Positions 16,509-25,896 are shown, counted from the stretch's first letter. The stretch is 64,000 nucleotides of DNA from DAOUBP01 sp964474695 (GCA_964474695.1 CAYYTK010000003.1:131507-195506); one strand, 5' to 3'. Program-made: numbers and translations. Notes: generated from the sequence alone by a model not told the origin.

Positions 16509-17723
16509 ATGATAGGTTGGTCAGGGCGTCGCAAGGCGTTGACGATCCTGGCGTTCATCGGCCCGATGCTGTTCGGGCTCCTGATCTTCAACGTCTACCC
16601 CATCATCTTCAGCACCTACATCTCGTTTACCAACCGCAACCAGTTTCACCCGTTCCCCGACTGCACCCAGATCGCGAATCGCATCCTTGAGCCGACGTGC
16701 TGGGGCTTGACGAAAGCCCAGACAGGCCTGGGCACGCCATTCAAGGTCCTTCAGCCGTTTTACACCAACTACACCGATCTGTTGGGTCAGTTCTTCACCG
16801 GTTCATCGCTGGTGAACCTGTTGAAAATCATTGCGTGCATCGTGCCGCTGATCATCGCTGCTCAGATCAACAAGCGGCTCGACCGCCAATTGACCCGCCC
16901 GGTTTCGTCCGGCCTGGTCTGGCTATTGGGCGTTGTGGCGGTGGTTGCAGTGGCCCTGGCCGTCAACCTGGGCGGCGCTTACAGCACGCTGCTCAGCACG
17001 GGCGACTTCCTTGGCGTCATCGTCCAGACAGTCCTCTTCGTGGTCTTGCGCGTGCCGATCACCCTGGTGTTGGCCATGACGCTGGCGATGATCCTGAACA
17101 GCAGCTTTGTCAAGGGCCGTGCCTTCTTCCGGGTCGTCATCTTCATCCCGTGGGCGGCCTCGTCCCTCGCGATCCTGATCGCGCTGATCTGGCAGTTCTT
17201 CTTCCGTGAGCAGGGCACCATCAACCAGTTGCTGCTTGCCGTTTTCGGGATCAAAGGCCCCGCTTACCTGTCCCAGAACTGGTGGGCGATGCTCGCCGTC
17301 CTGATCACCGACATCTGGTTCTCGTACCCCTTCATGATGACGATCATCCTGGGCGCGCTGCAGGCGATCCCGGCCGACCAGTACGAGGCGGCCGAGATTG
17401 ACGGCGCCTCCGCGTGGCAGCAGTTCACCAGCATCACCCTGCCCCTGCTGCGGCCCGCCATCATGCCTGCCATCGTCTTGACCTCCATCACAGCGTTCCA
17501 GATGTTCGGCACGGCCTATGCCATGACGGGCGGTGGTCCCATCAAGGGCGCAGGCAAGCCGGGTTTCACCGAGTTTGTCATGGTCTATGCCTTCAAGCAG
17601 GTGTTTCAGACCCAGGCTTACGGCCGCATGGGCGCCTTTGCCGTGATCATCTTTCTCCTGCTCTTTGCGGCAACGCTCTATAGCCTGCGCATGACGCGCA
17701 TTACGAAAGGAGCGTACGAATGA
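16509..17723 (+). CDS. Sugar ABC transporter permease, MalF-like
   Basis: 404 residues with about eight hydrophobic helices. The ATG follows AGAGAGGAGGAC. The EAA loop, EAAEIDGASAWQQFTSITLPLLRP (about residues 295-320), is the contact with the ATPase. It has a first helix then an extracytoplasmic insert (DCTQIANRILEPTCW...), and TM segments near residues 130-155, as in MalF rather than MalG. It forms the inner-membrane channel with the next gene, which it overlaps by 4 nt (ATGA). No ATP-binding subunit is encoded nearby. Confidence 0.92.
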   Translation: MIGWSGRRKALTILAFIGPMLFGLLIFNVYPIIFSTYISFTNRNQFHPFPDCTQIANRILEPTCWGLTKAQTGLGTPFKVLQPFYTNYTDLLGQFFTGSSLVNLLKIIACIVPLIIAAQINKRLDRQLTRPVSSGLVWLLGVVAVVAVALAVNLGGAYSTLLSTGDFLGVIVQTVLFVVLRVPITLVLAMTLAMILNSSFVKGRAFFRVVIFIPWAASSLAILIALIWQFFFREQGTINQLLLAVFGIKGPAYLSQNWWAMLAVLITDIWFSYPFMMTIILGALQAIPADQYEAAEIDGASAWQQFTSITLPLLRPAIMPAIVLTSITAFQMFGTAYAMTGGGPIKGAGKPGFTEFVMVYAFKQVFQTQAYGRMGAFAVIIFLLLFAATLYSLRMTRITKGAYE

Positions 17724-18565
17724 AACGGCAACCGAAAGCCGGCACTCTGATCCTGCAGTACGTGATCCTGATTGCGGCGGCGCTCTTTGCTTTCTATCCG
17801 ATCTGGTTCGCCATCCTGGCATCGGGCCGCCCGGGCAGCCGGCTCTACTCCTTGAACCTGCCGGGCATGTTCCTGCCGACCGAATGGACCTGGGAAAATT
17901 TCCGCGTCATGTTGTTCGATAAGCCGTTCCTGACCTGGCTGAAGAACAGCGTCATTGTGGCCACCATCACCATGGGCAGCTCCATGTTGATCGCGACCTC
18001 GGCCGCGTTCGCGTTCTCGCGTTTCAAGTTCAAAGGGCGCGAGATGGGGCTGATCTTCTTCCTGGCGCTGCAGGCGTTCCCGGGCGTGCTCTCGCTGGTG
18101 CCCGTGGCGCAGCTTCTCTCCGCGTTGGGACTCTACGGCAGCAAACTGGGCCTGGTGTTGGCTTATTCCACCGGCACCCTGATCTTCTGCACGTGGAACC
18201 TCAAGGGGTATTTCGACACCATTCCGATAGACCTGGAAGAGGCGGGCATGATCGACGGCTGCGGCCCGGTGCAGTCGTTCCTGCTGATCGCGCTGCCGCT
18301 GGCGCGGCCCGCGCTGGCCGTGACCGCGCTGTTCGGCTTCCTCGCCGGCTGGGGCGACTTCATCTTCGCCTCCGTGCTGGTGCCCGCGCCTGACAGTGCC
18401 AAAATGCTGGTGCCGGGCCTCTACAGCCTGGCCAACAGCATGAGCGTGCCGTGGGGCTACTTCGCGGCCGGCGCGATCATGATCATCATCCCGGTGGCCG
18501 CGGTCTTCCTCTATCTCCAGCGCTTCTTCGAGTCCGGGCTGACCATGGGCGGCGTGAAGGGATAG
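17720..18565 (+). CDS. Sugar ABC transporter permease, MalG-like
   Basis: 281 residues, six predicted helices. The ATG overlaps the MalF-like stop. AFYPIWFAILAS is the typical first helix; the EAA motif is EEAGMIDGCGPVQSFLLIALPLARPAL (about residues 173-200); the C-terminus ends GLTMGGVKG, as in MalG proteins. It works with the MalF-like partner to import maltodextrin. Two palindromic repeats follow the stop. Confidence 0.93.
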   Translation: MKRQPKAGTLILQYVILIAAALFAFYPIWFAILASGRPGSRLYSLNLPGMFLPTEWTWENFRVMLFDKPFLTWLKNSVIVATITMGSSMLIATSAAFAFSRFKFKGREMGLIFFLALQAFPGVLSLVPVAQLLSALGLYGSKLGLVLAYSTGTLIFCTWNLKGYFDTIPIDLEEAGMIDGCGPVQSFLLIALPLARPALAVTALFGFLAGWGDFIFASVLVPAPDSAKMLVPGLYSLANSMSVPWGYFAAGAIMIIIPVAAVFLYLQRFFESGLTMGGVKG

Positions 18566-18575
18566 GCCGTCGTAA

Positions 18576-18623
18576 CGCAATCTGCCAGATTGCGGCCGCT
18601 GTAGCGCAATCTGCCAGATTGCA
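18576..18623. repeat. Two copies of a 19-bp dispersed palindrome
   Basis: CGCAATCTGCCAGATTGCG occurs twice, 29 bp apart, just after the MalG stop. Related palindromes occur at 25396-25883 and 56153-56171. It may act as transcription terminator. Confidence 0.85.
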
Positions 18624-18691
18624 GCCTTGACGGAGATCGCGTTTGCGGGAGAGGCGTTGCACAGCAGCGTCTCTCCTTGCTCTCAGCCACA

Positions 18692-19699
18692 ATGCACTCT
18701 GATACTATGGACGATCACCTTTCCGCACTTCCCTACCCGGCCAGCATCGCGGCCGCCAAGTTCGAACGCCTGCAATCACGCTCGTTGATCGGCCGGCTGC
18801 TGGGCCTCTTCGCACATCGACCTGACGACACGCTGCTATCGTTCGACCAGGTGCAGCAATTGCTTGGCAGCCACCAGGAGATCGATCAGGGCACGCAGAG
18901 CATACCGCTCGCCAACATTGTCGGCAGTGTGGGGCGCTATCGCGACTTTGACCGGGCGTTCCTGCCGCTGAGCGGCGCCAACGCGGCGCGCTGGCGCCAG
19001 ATCGATGTGGCCTTGAACGAGCTGCGCATCCTTCCGCCCATCGAGGTCTACCAGATCGGCGATGTCTATTTCGTGCGTGATGGCAACCATCGCGTGTCCG
19101 TAGCCAAAGCCAACGGCCTGACCCACATCGAGGCTTACGTCACCGGCATCGAAACGCGCGTCCCGCTCACGCCTGATATGGACGTGGACGATCTCATTAT
19201 CCAGGTGGAGCATACCCGTTTCCTGGAAACGACCCAGATCGATGAGAGCCGCCCTGACCAGGCGATCGTGCTGACTGAGCCAGGGCGTTATGAGATATTG
19301 CTGGAACACATCGCGGTTCACCGCTACTACCTGGGCCAGCAATGGGGACGCGAGCCCACGCTGGCCGAGGCGGCCGCGAGTTGGTATGATACTGTCTATC
19401 AACCAGTGGTCGAAGCGATTCGCGAAACGAACATCCTCAAAGAGTTCCCGCAGCGCACCGAGGCTGACCTGTACCTGTGGATCGCGTATCATCGGGAACG
19501 CTTGAAGGAAAGTTACGGCGTCATGCCGCCTGACCGCGAGATCGCCGCTTCGCTGGCCGAACAGTTCAGCGGCCGCCCCATCGCTCGTCTCGTCAAAACG
19601 ATCACCAGGGCCATCCGCGCGGCTGTGCAGGCGGCGGCCGAGACTGCGGAGCCGCCGCCTCCGGAAGCCGCTGGCGCTGCCCCCGAGACCAGTAACTGA
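18692..19699 (+). CDS. ParB/sulfiredoxin-fold-like protein of unknown function
   Basis: 335 residues from ATG 18692; TTG 18677 and ATG 18707 are alternatives and none has a clear ribosome-binding site. Residues about 60-145 hold a ParB N-terminal-like fold: PPIEVYQIGDVYFVRDGNHRVSVAKANG, with the DGNHR motif. Upstream RDFDRAFLPL and downstream helices show no HTH I can recognise, so plasmid partitioning is not implied. The C-terminal 30 residues are Ala/Glu/Pro-rich. It sits between the transporter and the amylase cluster, but a metabolic link is not evident. Confidence 0.65.
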   Translation: MHSDTMDDHLSALPYPASIAAAKFERLQSRSLIGRLLGLFAHRPDDTLLSFDQVQQLLGSHQEIDQGTQSIPLANIVGSVGRYRDFDRAFLPLSGANAARWRQIDVALNELRILPPIEVYQIGDVYFVRDGNHRVSVAKANGLTHIEAYVTGIETRVPLTPDMDVDDLIIQVEHTRFLETTQIDESRPDQAIVLTEPGRYEILLEHIAVHRYYLGQQWGREPTLAEAAASWYDTVYQPVVEAIRETNILKEFPQRTEADLYLWIAYHRERLKESYGVMPPDREIAASLAEQFSGRPIARLVKTITRAIRAAVQAAAETAEPPPPEAAGAAPETSN

Positions 19700-19714
19700 A
19701 ATACTTCGGGTCGT

Positions 19715-21883
19715 ATGCACGGACTTCGCTTCTCGCGCGTACTCATGGTCTTCGGCATCGTCTTAGTGGCGGCGATCTTGCGCTTGTCGGCCGCCACGCA
19801 ACTGCCGACCGATTTTGATGAACCGGACTATGTCCAGGCCGGCTACGGTTATGCCGCGGCTATGGCGGCTGGCGATTTGAACGGGGTCATCGACTACCCC
19901 TACAATCGTGAACACCCGCCGCTCGTCAAGCTGATCTACGGGGTGGCGATCCTGGTCCTGGGCGACCGTGCCAACTGGATCAGTTCGCTGTATGCGGCGC
20001 GTTTGATTTCGGCGAGCTTTGGCGTCCTGGCCGTGCTGCTCCTGGCGCTGGTTGACCCGCTGGCCGGCGCGCTGCTGGCGGCCGACAGCCTGGTCGTCAA
20101 GTACACCAGCCAGGCCTACCTGGAGGCGCTGCCGTTTTGCGCGGGGGTGGCCGCGGTGCTGGCGTTGGCCCGGTCTCGCACGCCGCGCGATCGCTGGTTC
20201 TGGCTCTCGGCCGTGGCGTTGGGAATGACTGCGGCCGGAAAATTCACCTATTTCCCGGTCGTCTTCCCCATCTTGTACCTGGCGATCATCCAGCAGAAGC
20301 GCCGCTGGAGCGATCTGCTGCTCTATGTGACGGTGGCTGTGGCTGTCTTCTGGGCGCTCAACCCGGCGCTCTGGCGCCAGCCCCTGACGCGGCTCGCCGA
20401 CATGCTCCTCTTCCACGTCCGCTATTCACAAGGCGCAAACGTTCAACGCGCAGCCTATCCCTGGTTCCAGCCCTTGCTCTGGCTATCCAGGCCGGTGCCC
20501 TGGCATCCCGCAGTGTTCTTTTATGTCGGAACGGATGGCATCGTCTTCTGGCTGGCGATCCTGGGTGCGTTCCTGGAACGCCGGAAGCGTCCCTGGTTGG
20601 CGGCCTGGTTGGTGGGCGGCATGGTTGTGCTGCTCCTCTGGCGCACCAAGTGGCCTCAGTACACGCTGGTGCTGGTCCCGGCGCTTTGCCTGGCCGCGGC
20701 GCCGGCGCTGCGCTGGCTTCTGGGTCGCGTGCGCGAGTGGGAGGACCGTTGGCAGATCCTGCGCAACCTCCTCCCCATACCCTCGCGTTCGTTCTGGATC
20801 GTGTCCGGCCTGTTAGTGATCGCAGTGCTCGGCGGGCTTGCGGCCAATTCCATCCGCTCGGCGACCATGCGCATGCCCTGGTCCCACGTAACGGATCAGA
20901 CGTCACAATTGCCCAACAACACCGTCCATGCCATCCTGGCCGCCTCCGACAGCCTGCTGCCTGGCGGTGGCATGGTGCTGGGCACCGACCGGGGCCTGGC
21001 CCTGTGGGCGCCGCCGCCCTCGACCGACCTCCCGGATCGCTGGACGATCTTCACCGCCGGCAACTCCGGCCTGCCGCACGATCAGGTGTTGACCCTGGCG
21101 CAAGATGCAGCCGGGCAGTTATGGGTGGGCACCGCGAGCGGCCTGGGGCGCTATGATGGCGCAATCTGGCGCACTTATCGGGCGTCCGATTTTGGGCTGC
21201 CGGGCGATCGGGTGAACGCCCTCGCGGTCGACAGCGCGGGCCGCGTGTGGCTCGGCGCAGATGCCGGCGCGGCAGTCTTCGATGGCAGCACCTGGCAGGC
21301 GTACACGGCCGCGACGTCGGGCCTGGCGAGCGATTACGTGCTCTCGCTGGCAGTCGAGCATCCTTCGACTGCGCCGAGCTCGATGCAAGCATCGCCCGCT
21401 CAGGATGCTTCCGGCGGCGACGTCCTCTGGTTCGGCCTGTTGGACGCGATCAGCCGCCTCGACACGGCTACGGGCCAATGGACCACCTTCACGGCCGCGG
21501 CTGCCGATCTCGGCCCGGGCGGCATCGGATCGCTGATTGTCGATTCGGCAGGCCGGGTATGGGCCGGCTCACTGGGCGGGGGGCTGGGCCGCTGGGACGG
21601 CGCGAGCTGGCGCGGCTTCCGCACCAGCAACTCGGGCATCCCGAACGACACGGTGCAAGAGATCTTCGAGAGCGAGCCGGGTCGTCTATGGATCGGCACC
21701 GCTTTGCCGATGGACGTCGGCGGCACGGTGTCGCTCTATGATGGCAGCACGTGGCAGCGCTACACCGCCAGCAATTCCGGCTATTCGGGCGCCGAACCCC
21801 TCTCCCTCGCGTTCGATGCCCAGGGCCGGCTGTGGGTGGGCACCCAGACCGTGGGGGTGGACATCCTGCGGCTTGAAGACTGA
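19715..21883 (+). CDS. GT-C type membrane glycosyltransferase fused to a two-component-type (Reg_prop) beta-propeller
   Basis: 722 residues. Residues 1-370 hold about ten hydrophobic helices; FDEPDYVQAGYGYA (about 29-42) resembles the acidic catalytic loop of dolichyl/undecaprenyl-phosphate-sugar glycosyltransferases (PMT/ArnT-like), and EHPPLVKL matches the second loop. Residues about 385-720 are propeller blades of the Reg_prop type (ILAASDSLLPGG..., GRLWIGTALP, GRVWLGADAGAAVFDG), expected outside the cell. An in-frame palindromic repeat adds HPSTAPSSMQASPAQDAS within the propeller. The fusion suggests a glycosyltransferase with an extracytoplasmic sensing or binding domain; the acceptor is unknown. 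The start has no strong ribosome-binding site. Confidence 0.75.
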   Translation: MHGLRFSRVLMVFGIVLVAAILRLSAATQLPTDFDEPDYVQAGYGYAAAMAAGDLNGVIDYPYNREHPPLVKLIYGVAILVLGDRANWISSLYAARLISASFGVLAVLLLALVDPLAGALLAADSLVVKYTSQAYLEALPFCAGVAAVLALARSRTPRDRWFWLSAVALGMTAAGKFTYFPVVFPILYLAIIQQKRRWSDLLLYVTVAVAVFWALNPALWRQPLTRLADMLLFHVRYSQGANVQRAAYPWFQPLLWLSRPVPWHPAVFFYVGTDGIVFWLAILGAFLERRKRPWLAAWLVGGMVVLLLWRTKWPQYTLVLVPALCLAAAPALRWLLGRVREWEDRWQILRNLLPIPSRSFWIVSGLLVIAVLGGLAANSIRSATMRMPWSHVTDQTSQLPNNTVHAILAASDSLLPGGGMVLGTDRGLALWAPPPSTDLPDRWTIFTAGNSGLPHDQVLTLAQDAAGQLWVGTASGLGRYDGAIWRTYRASDFGLPGDRVNALAVDSAGRVWLGADAGAAVFDGSTWQAYTAATSGLASDYVLSLAVEHPSTAPSSMQASPAQDASGGDVLWFGLLDAISRLDTATGQWTTFTAAAADLGPGGIGSLIVDSAGRVWAGSLGGGLGRWDGASWRGFRTSNSGIPNDTVQEIFESEPGRLWIGTALPMDVGGTVSLYDGSTWQRYTASNSGYSGAEPLSLAFDAQGRLWVGTQTVGVDILRLED
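21357..21409. repeat. Palindromic repeat inserted in frame in the propeller domain
   Basis: AGCATCC(TTCGACTGCGCC) at the left and (GCTC)AGGATGCT at the right form the ends of a 53-bp element. The same ends occur in intergenic DNA at 23655-23713 and twice at 33881-34001. Confidence 0.8.
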
Positions 21884-21908
21884 GTTTTCCAAAGAAAGGA
21901 TCGCACCC

Positions 21909-23615
21909 TTGAAAACCTCTCAGCGTATCGCACTTCTTCTGCTGCTCTGCCTGGCGTTGGCCGCGTGTAAGCCGCAGGCGACGCCGCTGCCTGCACCGAC
22001 GGCGCCGCCGGCCGCCTCGACGCCGCTGCCCACGCCGACCGCGGCCCCACCAACGCCGACCGCTGCCCCGATACCCATGACCCCGCCGCCAGGCGCCGAG
22101 GGCTTGCCGTGGTGGAACAACACCGTGTTCTATGAGGTGTTCGTCCGGTCCTTTGCCGATTCCACCACCGGCCCCCTGGCGAACGACGGCATCGGTGACC
22201 TGCAAGGGCTGATCGAGAAGCTAGACTATCTGCAAAGCCTCGGCGTCTCCGGCCTCTGGCTGATGCCGATCATGCAGTCGCCCTCCTATCATGGTTACGA
22301 TATCACCGATTACTACACCGTGGAGAAGGACTACGGCACGAACGAGGATTTTAAGCGGCTGATGGTCGAAGCGCACCGCCGCGGCATCCGCGTCATCATC
22401 GATCTGGTGCTTAATCACACCTCAAGCCAGCATCCCTGGTTCACCGATGCCGCACAGCCCGGCTCCCAATATCGCGATTGGTATATCTGGGCAAATGAAA
22501 ACCCCGGCTATCTCGGGCCGTGGGGCGCGAAGGCCTGGCATTTGCTGGGCAGCCAGTGGTATTACGGCGTCTTCTGGGAGGGAATGCCCGACCTGAATTA
22601 CCGGACGCCCGCCGTCACCGAGGAGATGCTGAAGGTCACCCGCTACTGGCTGGCCGAGATGGGCGCGGACGGCTACCGCCTGGATGCCATCCCGTATCTG
22701 ATCGAGAAGGATCGGCTTCTGGAGAACACGCCGGACACCCACGAATGGCTGCGCGACTTCCACAAGACCGTCAGAGCGGCCAACCCCGACGCGTTCACGG
22801 TGGGCGAAGTTTGGAAGAACACGCAAATCATCGCCGACTACGTCCCCGATCAGGTGGACACCGCGTTCATGTTCGATCTTGCCACGGGCATCGCGGACGC
22901 GATCAACAACCGGATGCGCGGGCCGGTCATCGTCAACACGGAGACCGTCCTTGCGAATTTCTCCGCCGGCCAATATGCCACCTTCCTGACCAACCATGAC
23001 CAAAATCGGATCATGACGGTGTTGGGGAAGAAGGCCGATCGGGCAAAGCTGGCGGCAACGATGTTGTTGACGCTGCCGGGCGTGCCGTTCCTCTACTACG
23101 GCGAGGAGATCGGCATGACCGGCATGAAGCCGGATGAGAAGCTGCGCACACCCATGCAATGGACGGCGGCCGCGAACGCCGGGTTCTCCGCCGCGGCGCC
23201 CTGGCAGGCGGTCAATTCGGGCTATGAGCAGGTCAACGTCGAGATCGAAGCCGCGGACGCGGCCTCTCTGCTCAACCATTACCGCAAGCTGATCGCACTC
23301 CGCAACGAACACCCGGCCCTACGCCTGGGCGACTTGACGCTGCTCGAGGGCGAGAATCGCACGCTGGTCGCCTTCTTGCGCCAGTCCGCCGACGAGACGC
23401 TGCTCGTGGTCATCAACCTGGACGAGCAACCGGCCGGCGATTACACCTTTGCCCTGGCAAGCAGCAAACTGACCGGCAAGCTCACGGCGGTGGAGCTGCT
23501 GAACGGGGCGGAGGCCGTCCCGCCGGCTCTCAACGCCCAGGGCGGCTTCGCCGACTACAAGCCGGTCGCCGAGCTGGCCCCGCGCACGGGTTATCTGATT
23601 CGTTTGGCGCCATAA
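21909..23615 (+). CDS. Extracellular alpha-amylase-type GH13 lipoprotein
   Basis: 568 residues. I chose TTG 21909 because GAAAGGA lies about 8 nt upstream and it yields a lipoprotein signal (LLLLCLALAAC), then a Pro/Thr/Ala tether to residue 60. A (beta/alpha)8 GH13 barrel follows: VFYEVFVRSF, YHGYDITDYYTV, VIIDLVLNHTSSQHPW, nucleophile in GYRLDA (Asp259), acid/base in VGEVW (Glu300), and Asp364 in FLTNHDQNR. The C-terminal beta domain is complete. It would hydrolyse alpha-1,4-glucans at the cell surface and feed the MalE/F/G-type importer encoded upstream. Confidence 0.93.
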   Translation: MKTSQRIALLLLLCLALAACKPQATPLPAPTAPPAASTPLPTPTAAPPTPTAAPIPMTPPPGAEGLPWWNNTVFYEVFVRSFADSTTGPLANDGIGDLQGLIEKLDYLQSLGVSGLWLMPIMQSPSYHGYDITDYYTVEKDYGTNEDFKRLMVEAHRRGIRVIIDLVLNHTSSQHPWFTDAAQPGSQYRDWYIWANENPGYLGPWGAKAWHLLGSQWYYGVFWEGMPDLNYRTPAVTEEMLKVTRYWLAEMGADGYRLDAIPYLIEKDRLLENTPDTHEWLRDFHKTVRAANPDAFTVGEVWKNTQIIADYVPDQVDTAFMFDLATGIADAINNRMRGPVIVNTETVLANFSAGQYATFLTNHDQNRIMTVLGKKADRAKLAATMLLTLPGVPFLYYGEEIGMTGMKPDEKLRTPMQWTAAANAGFSAAAPWQAVNSGYEQVNVEIEAADAASLLNHYRKLIALRNEHPALRLGDLTLLEGENRTLVAFLRQSADETLLVVINLDEQPAGDYTFALASSKLTGKLTAVELLNGAEAVPPALNAQGGFADYKPVAELAPRTGYLIRLAP

Positions 23616-23654
23616 GATAAAGGAGCAGGGTAACTATTCAGCCCATGATCCCCA

Positions 23655-23713
23655 AGCGAGCATCCTGAGCGGAGCCGGGGTGGGGCCCCGGCATAGTCGA
23701 AGGATGCTTCGCT
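23655..23713. repeat. Intergenic palindromic repeat, AGCATCCT family
   Basis: AAGCGAGCATCCTGAGCGG ... AGTCGAAGGATGCTTCGCT between two GH13 genes, with an internal GGGGTGGGGCCCCGGC palindrome. It matches the element inserted in frame at 21357-21409. Confidence 0.85.
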
Positions 23714-23747
23714 GGGCCCGGATAGTCACGGATCAGGAGTTCTCACA

Positions 23748-25412
23748 ATGGAGGAATTCACGTTTGGCACCCTGGCGACCGACGAGCTGAAGCTGGTGCA
23801 TCATCGCACCGCGCGGCGGGGGCTGCAACACAGCCATGACCTGACTCCTGCCGACCCGTTGCCGGGCCAGCCGGTGACGATTACCGCACGGTTGGGACCG
23901 GATTTGGCCGCGGATCACGTGACCTGCTACTACACGCTGGACGGCTCCGAGCCTGTTGGCGCGCGCGGCCTCGCCGTGAACGGTCACGCCTTGCCCCTGG
24001 AGAAGGTCGACGCGGCCTGGGATACGCTCGTCTGGGGCTACGTGGAGACCTGGCGCGGTGAACTGCCCGCCCAGCCCGACGGCGTGACCGTGCGCTACCG
24101 CATCGGCGCCTGGCAGACGAACGTAGGGGCGGGCCTTGCGTCCGCCCAACTTGCGCCCGCCCCTATGGAGGTCTTCGCCGATTGGCCCGAGGTGCAGCTC
24201 GCCGCGGAGCAGGCGGCGGCCGCGTTCTTTGCCGGCCAGCCGCTGCCGGCCGGGGCAGCCGGCGATCCGGCCCGCGGCCACACCTTTGCCTATCACGTCG
24301 ACGCCTTTGCGCCGCCGCGCTGGGCGCGCGAAGCGGTCATCTACCAGATCTTCGTGGATCGTTTCTATCCCGGCGATGGACGGGCCTGGCTGCAAACCGA
24401 GGACTTGAGCGGCTTCTGCGGCGGCACGTTGTGGGGCGTGCGGGATAAGCTGGACTACGTCGCGGACCTGGGCGCCGACTGCATCTGGCTCAGCCCGATC
24501 TTCGTCAGCCCCTCGCACCACGGCTACGATGCCACCGATCTCCGGCGTGTGGAGCCGCGGCTGGGCGGCGAGGCCGCGCTGCATGCCCTGGTGGACGCGG
24601 CGCATCGACGCGGCATCCGCGTCCTGCTCGATTATGCCTGCAACCACATCTCCGACGAGCATCCCATCTTCCGTTCGGCGTGCACCGATCCGGCCAGCCC
24701 CTACCGCGCCTGGTTCACCTTTGACGACAGCCAGGTCGGCTATCGCACCTTCTTCGGGGTGCCGAGCATGCCCCAGCTCAACCACGCATATCCGCCCGCG
24801 CGCGACTGGCTCATCGACATCGCGCGTTACTGGATCCGGGAGTTCGACGTGGACGGCTACCGGCTCGATTACGCCAATGGCGCCGGCCCCGACTTCTGGA
24901 CCGACTTTTGGACGGCCTGCAAGGGCGCCAAGCCGGATAGCTTCTGCTTCGGCGAGGTCATCGACGCGCCGGACGTGCAGCGCCGCTATGTGGGCCGGCT
25001 GGATGGCTGCCTGGACTTTCATACGGGCGACATGCTGCGCCGCACCTACGCGCTCGGCGCCCGGGCCGAGGCGGACCTGGAGCGCTTCCTGGCGCGCCAT
25101 ACGGCCTTCTTCCCGCCCGATTTCCTCATGCCGACCTTCGTGGATAACCATGATATGGATCGTTTCCTGTTCATTGCAGGCGGCGACAAGGACGCGCTGC
25201 GGCGAGCCGCCGCCGTGCAGATGCGCTTGCCCGGCCCACCCATCATCTATCAGGGCACCGAGATCGGCCTGCAACAGCGCGTGAGCAAGGAGGCAGGGTT
25301 GGGGCTGGAGGTCAACCGCGTGCCGATGGCCTGGGGCGCGGACCAGGACCGCGAGCTCCTTGCCTTCTACCAGGAGCTTATCCGCAAACGCAAACGTGGC
25401 GCAATCTGCTAG
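23748..25412 (+). CDS. GH13 cyclomaltodextrinase/neopullulanase-like enzyme, C-terminal domain replaced by repeat
   Basis: 554 residues, no signal peptide, so cytoplasmic. An N-terminal beta domain (to about 190) precedes a GH13 barrel: VIYQIFVDRFYPGDG, HHGYDATDL, nucleophile in GYRLDYAN (Asp374), acid/base in FGEVID (Glu403), and Asp469 in VDNHDMDR. It hydrolyses maltodextrins or cyclodextrins. The C-terminal beta-sandwich usual in this family is missing: after FYQELIRKRK the ORF runs into a 100-bp tandem repeat that supplies RGAIC and the stop, so it looks truncated by the repeat. A separate GC-rich palindrome adds about 14 residues (VGAGLASAQLAPAP) near residue 130. Confidence 0.85.
   Translation: MEEFTFGTLATDELKLVHHRTARRGLQHSHDLTPADPLPGQPVTITARLGPDLAADHVTCYYTLDGSEPVGARGLAVNGHALPLEKVDAAWDTLVWGYVETWRGELPAQPDGVTVRYRIGAWQTNVGAGLASAQLAPAPMEVFADWPEVQLAAEQAAAAFFAGQPLPAGAAGDPARGHTFAYHVDAFAPPRWAREAVIYQIFVDRFYPGDGRAWLQTEDLSGFCGGTLWGVRDKLDYVADLGADCIWLSPIFVSPSHHGYDATDLRRVEPRLGGEAALHALVDAAHRRGIRVLLDYACNHISDEHPIFRSACTDPASPYRAWFTFDDSQVGYRTFFGVPSMPQLNHAYPPARDWLIDIARYWIREFDVDGYRLDYANGAGPDFWTDFWTACKGAKPDSFCFGEVIDAPDVQRRYVGRLDGCLDFHTGDMLRRTYALGARAEADLERFLARHTAFFPPDFLMPTFVDNHDMDRFLFIAGGDKDALRRAAAVQMRLPGPPIIYQGTEIGLQQRVSKEAGLGLEVNRVPMAWGADQDRELLAFYQELIRKRKRGAIC
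24124..24165. repeat. Palindromic repeat inserted in frame in a GH13 gene
   Basis: TAGGGGCGGGC (24124-24134) and its exact complement GCCCGCCCCTA (24155-24165). The element is related to the intergenic AGGGGCGAGGC palindrome at 28776-28875. Confidence 0.8.
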
Positions 25413-25883
25413 ATTGCGCATCGAGCAAGCCGCAATCCAGCGGATTGCGTTACGGTGCGGCGCAGCCCTGTGGCCCAGCCCTNNNNNNNNNNNNNNNNNN
25501 NNNNNNNNNNNNNNNNNNNNNNNNNNNNNNNNNNNNNNNNNNNNNNNNNNNNNNNNNNNNNNNNNNNNNNNNNNNNNNNNNNCCTGTGGCCCAGCCCTGT
25601 GACCCAGCCCTGTGGCGCAATCTGCTAGATTGCGCATGGAACGAGCCGCAATCCAGCGGATTGCGTTACGGTGCGGCGCAGCCCTGTGGCCCAGCCCTGT
25701 GACCCAGCCCTGTGGCGCAATCTGCTAGATTGCGCATGGAACGAGCCGCAATCCAGCGGATTGCGTTACGGTGCGGCGCAGCCCTGTGGCCCAGCCCTGT
25801 GACCCAGCCCTGTGGCGCAATCTGCTAGATTGCGCATGGAACGAGCCGCAATCCAGCGGATTGCGTTACGGCGTGACCCAGCC
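25396..25883 (+). repeat. Tandem array of 100-bp units with two palindromes per unit
   Basis: Copies begin near 25395, 25611, 25711 and 25811 with an exact 100-bp period; each unit carries GCGCAATCTGCTAGATTGCGC and CGCAATCCAGCGGATTGCG plus a CCCTGTGGCCCAG-type stretch. The array contains a 100-N gap, so the true copy number is unknown. It fills the 484 bases between two GH13 genes; no other gene is seen there. Confidence 0.95.
25483..25582. other. Assembly gap of 100 N
   Basis: Exactly 100 undetermined bases inside the 100-bp repeat array, a placeholder length. Copy number and local order are unreliable. Confidence 0.99.
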
Positions 25884-25896
25884 CATAGGAGCATCC

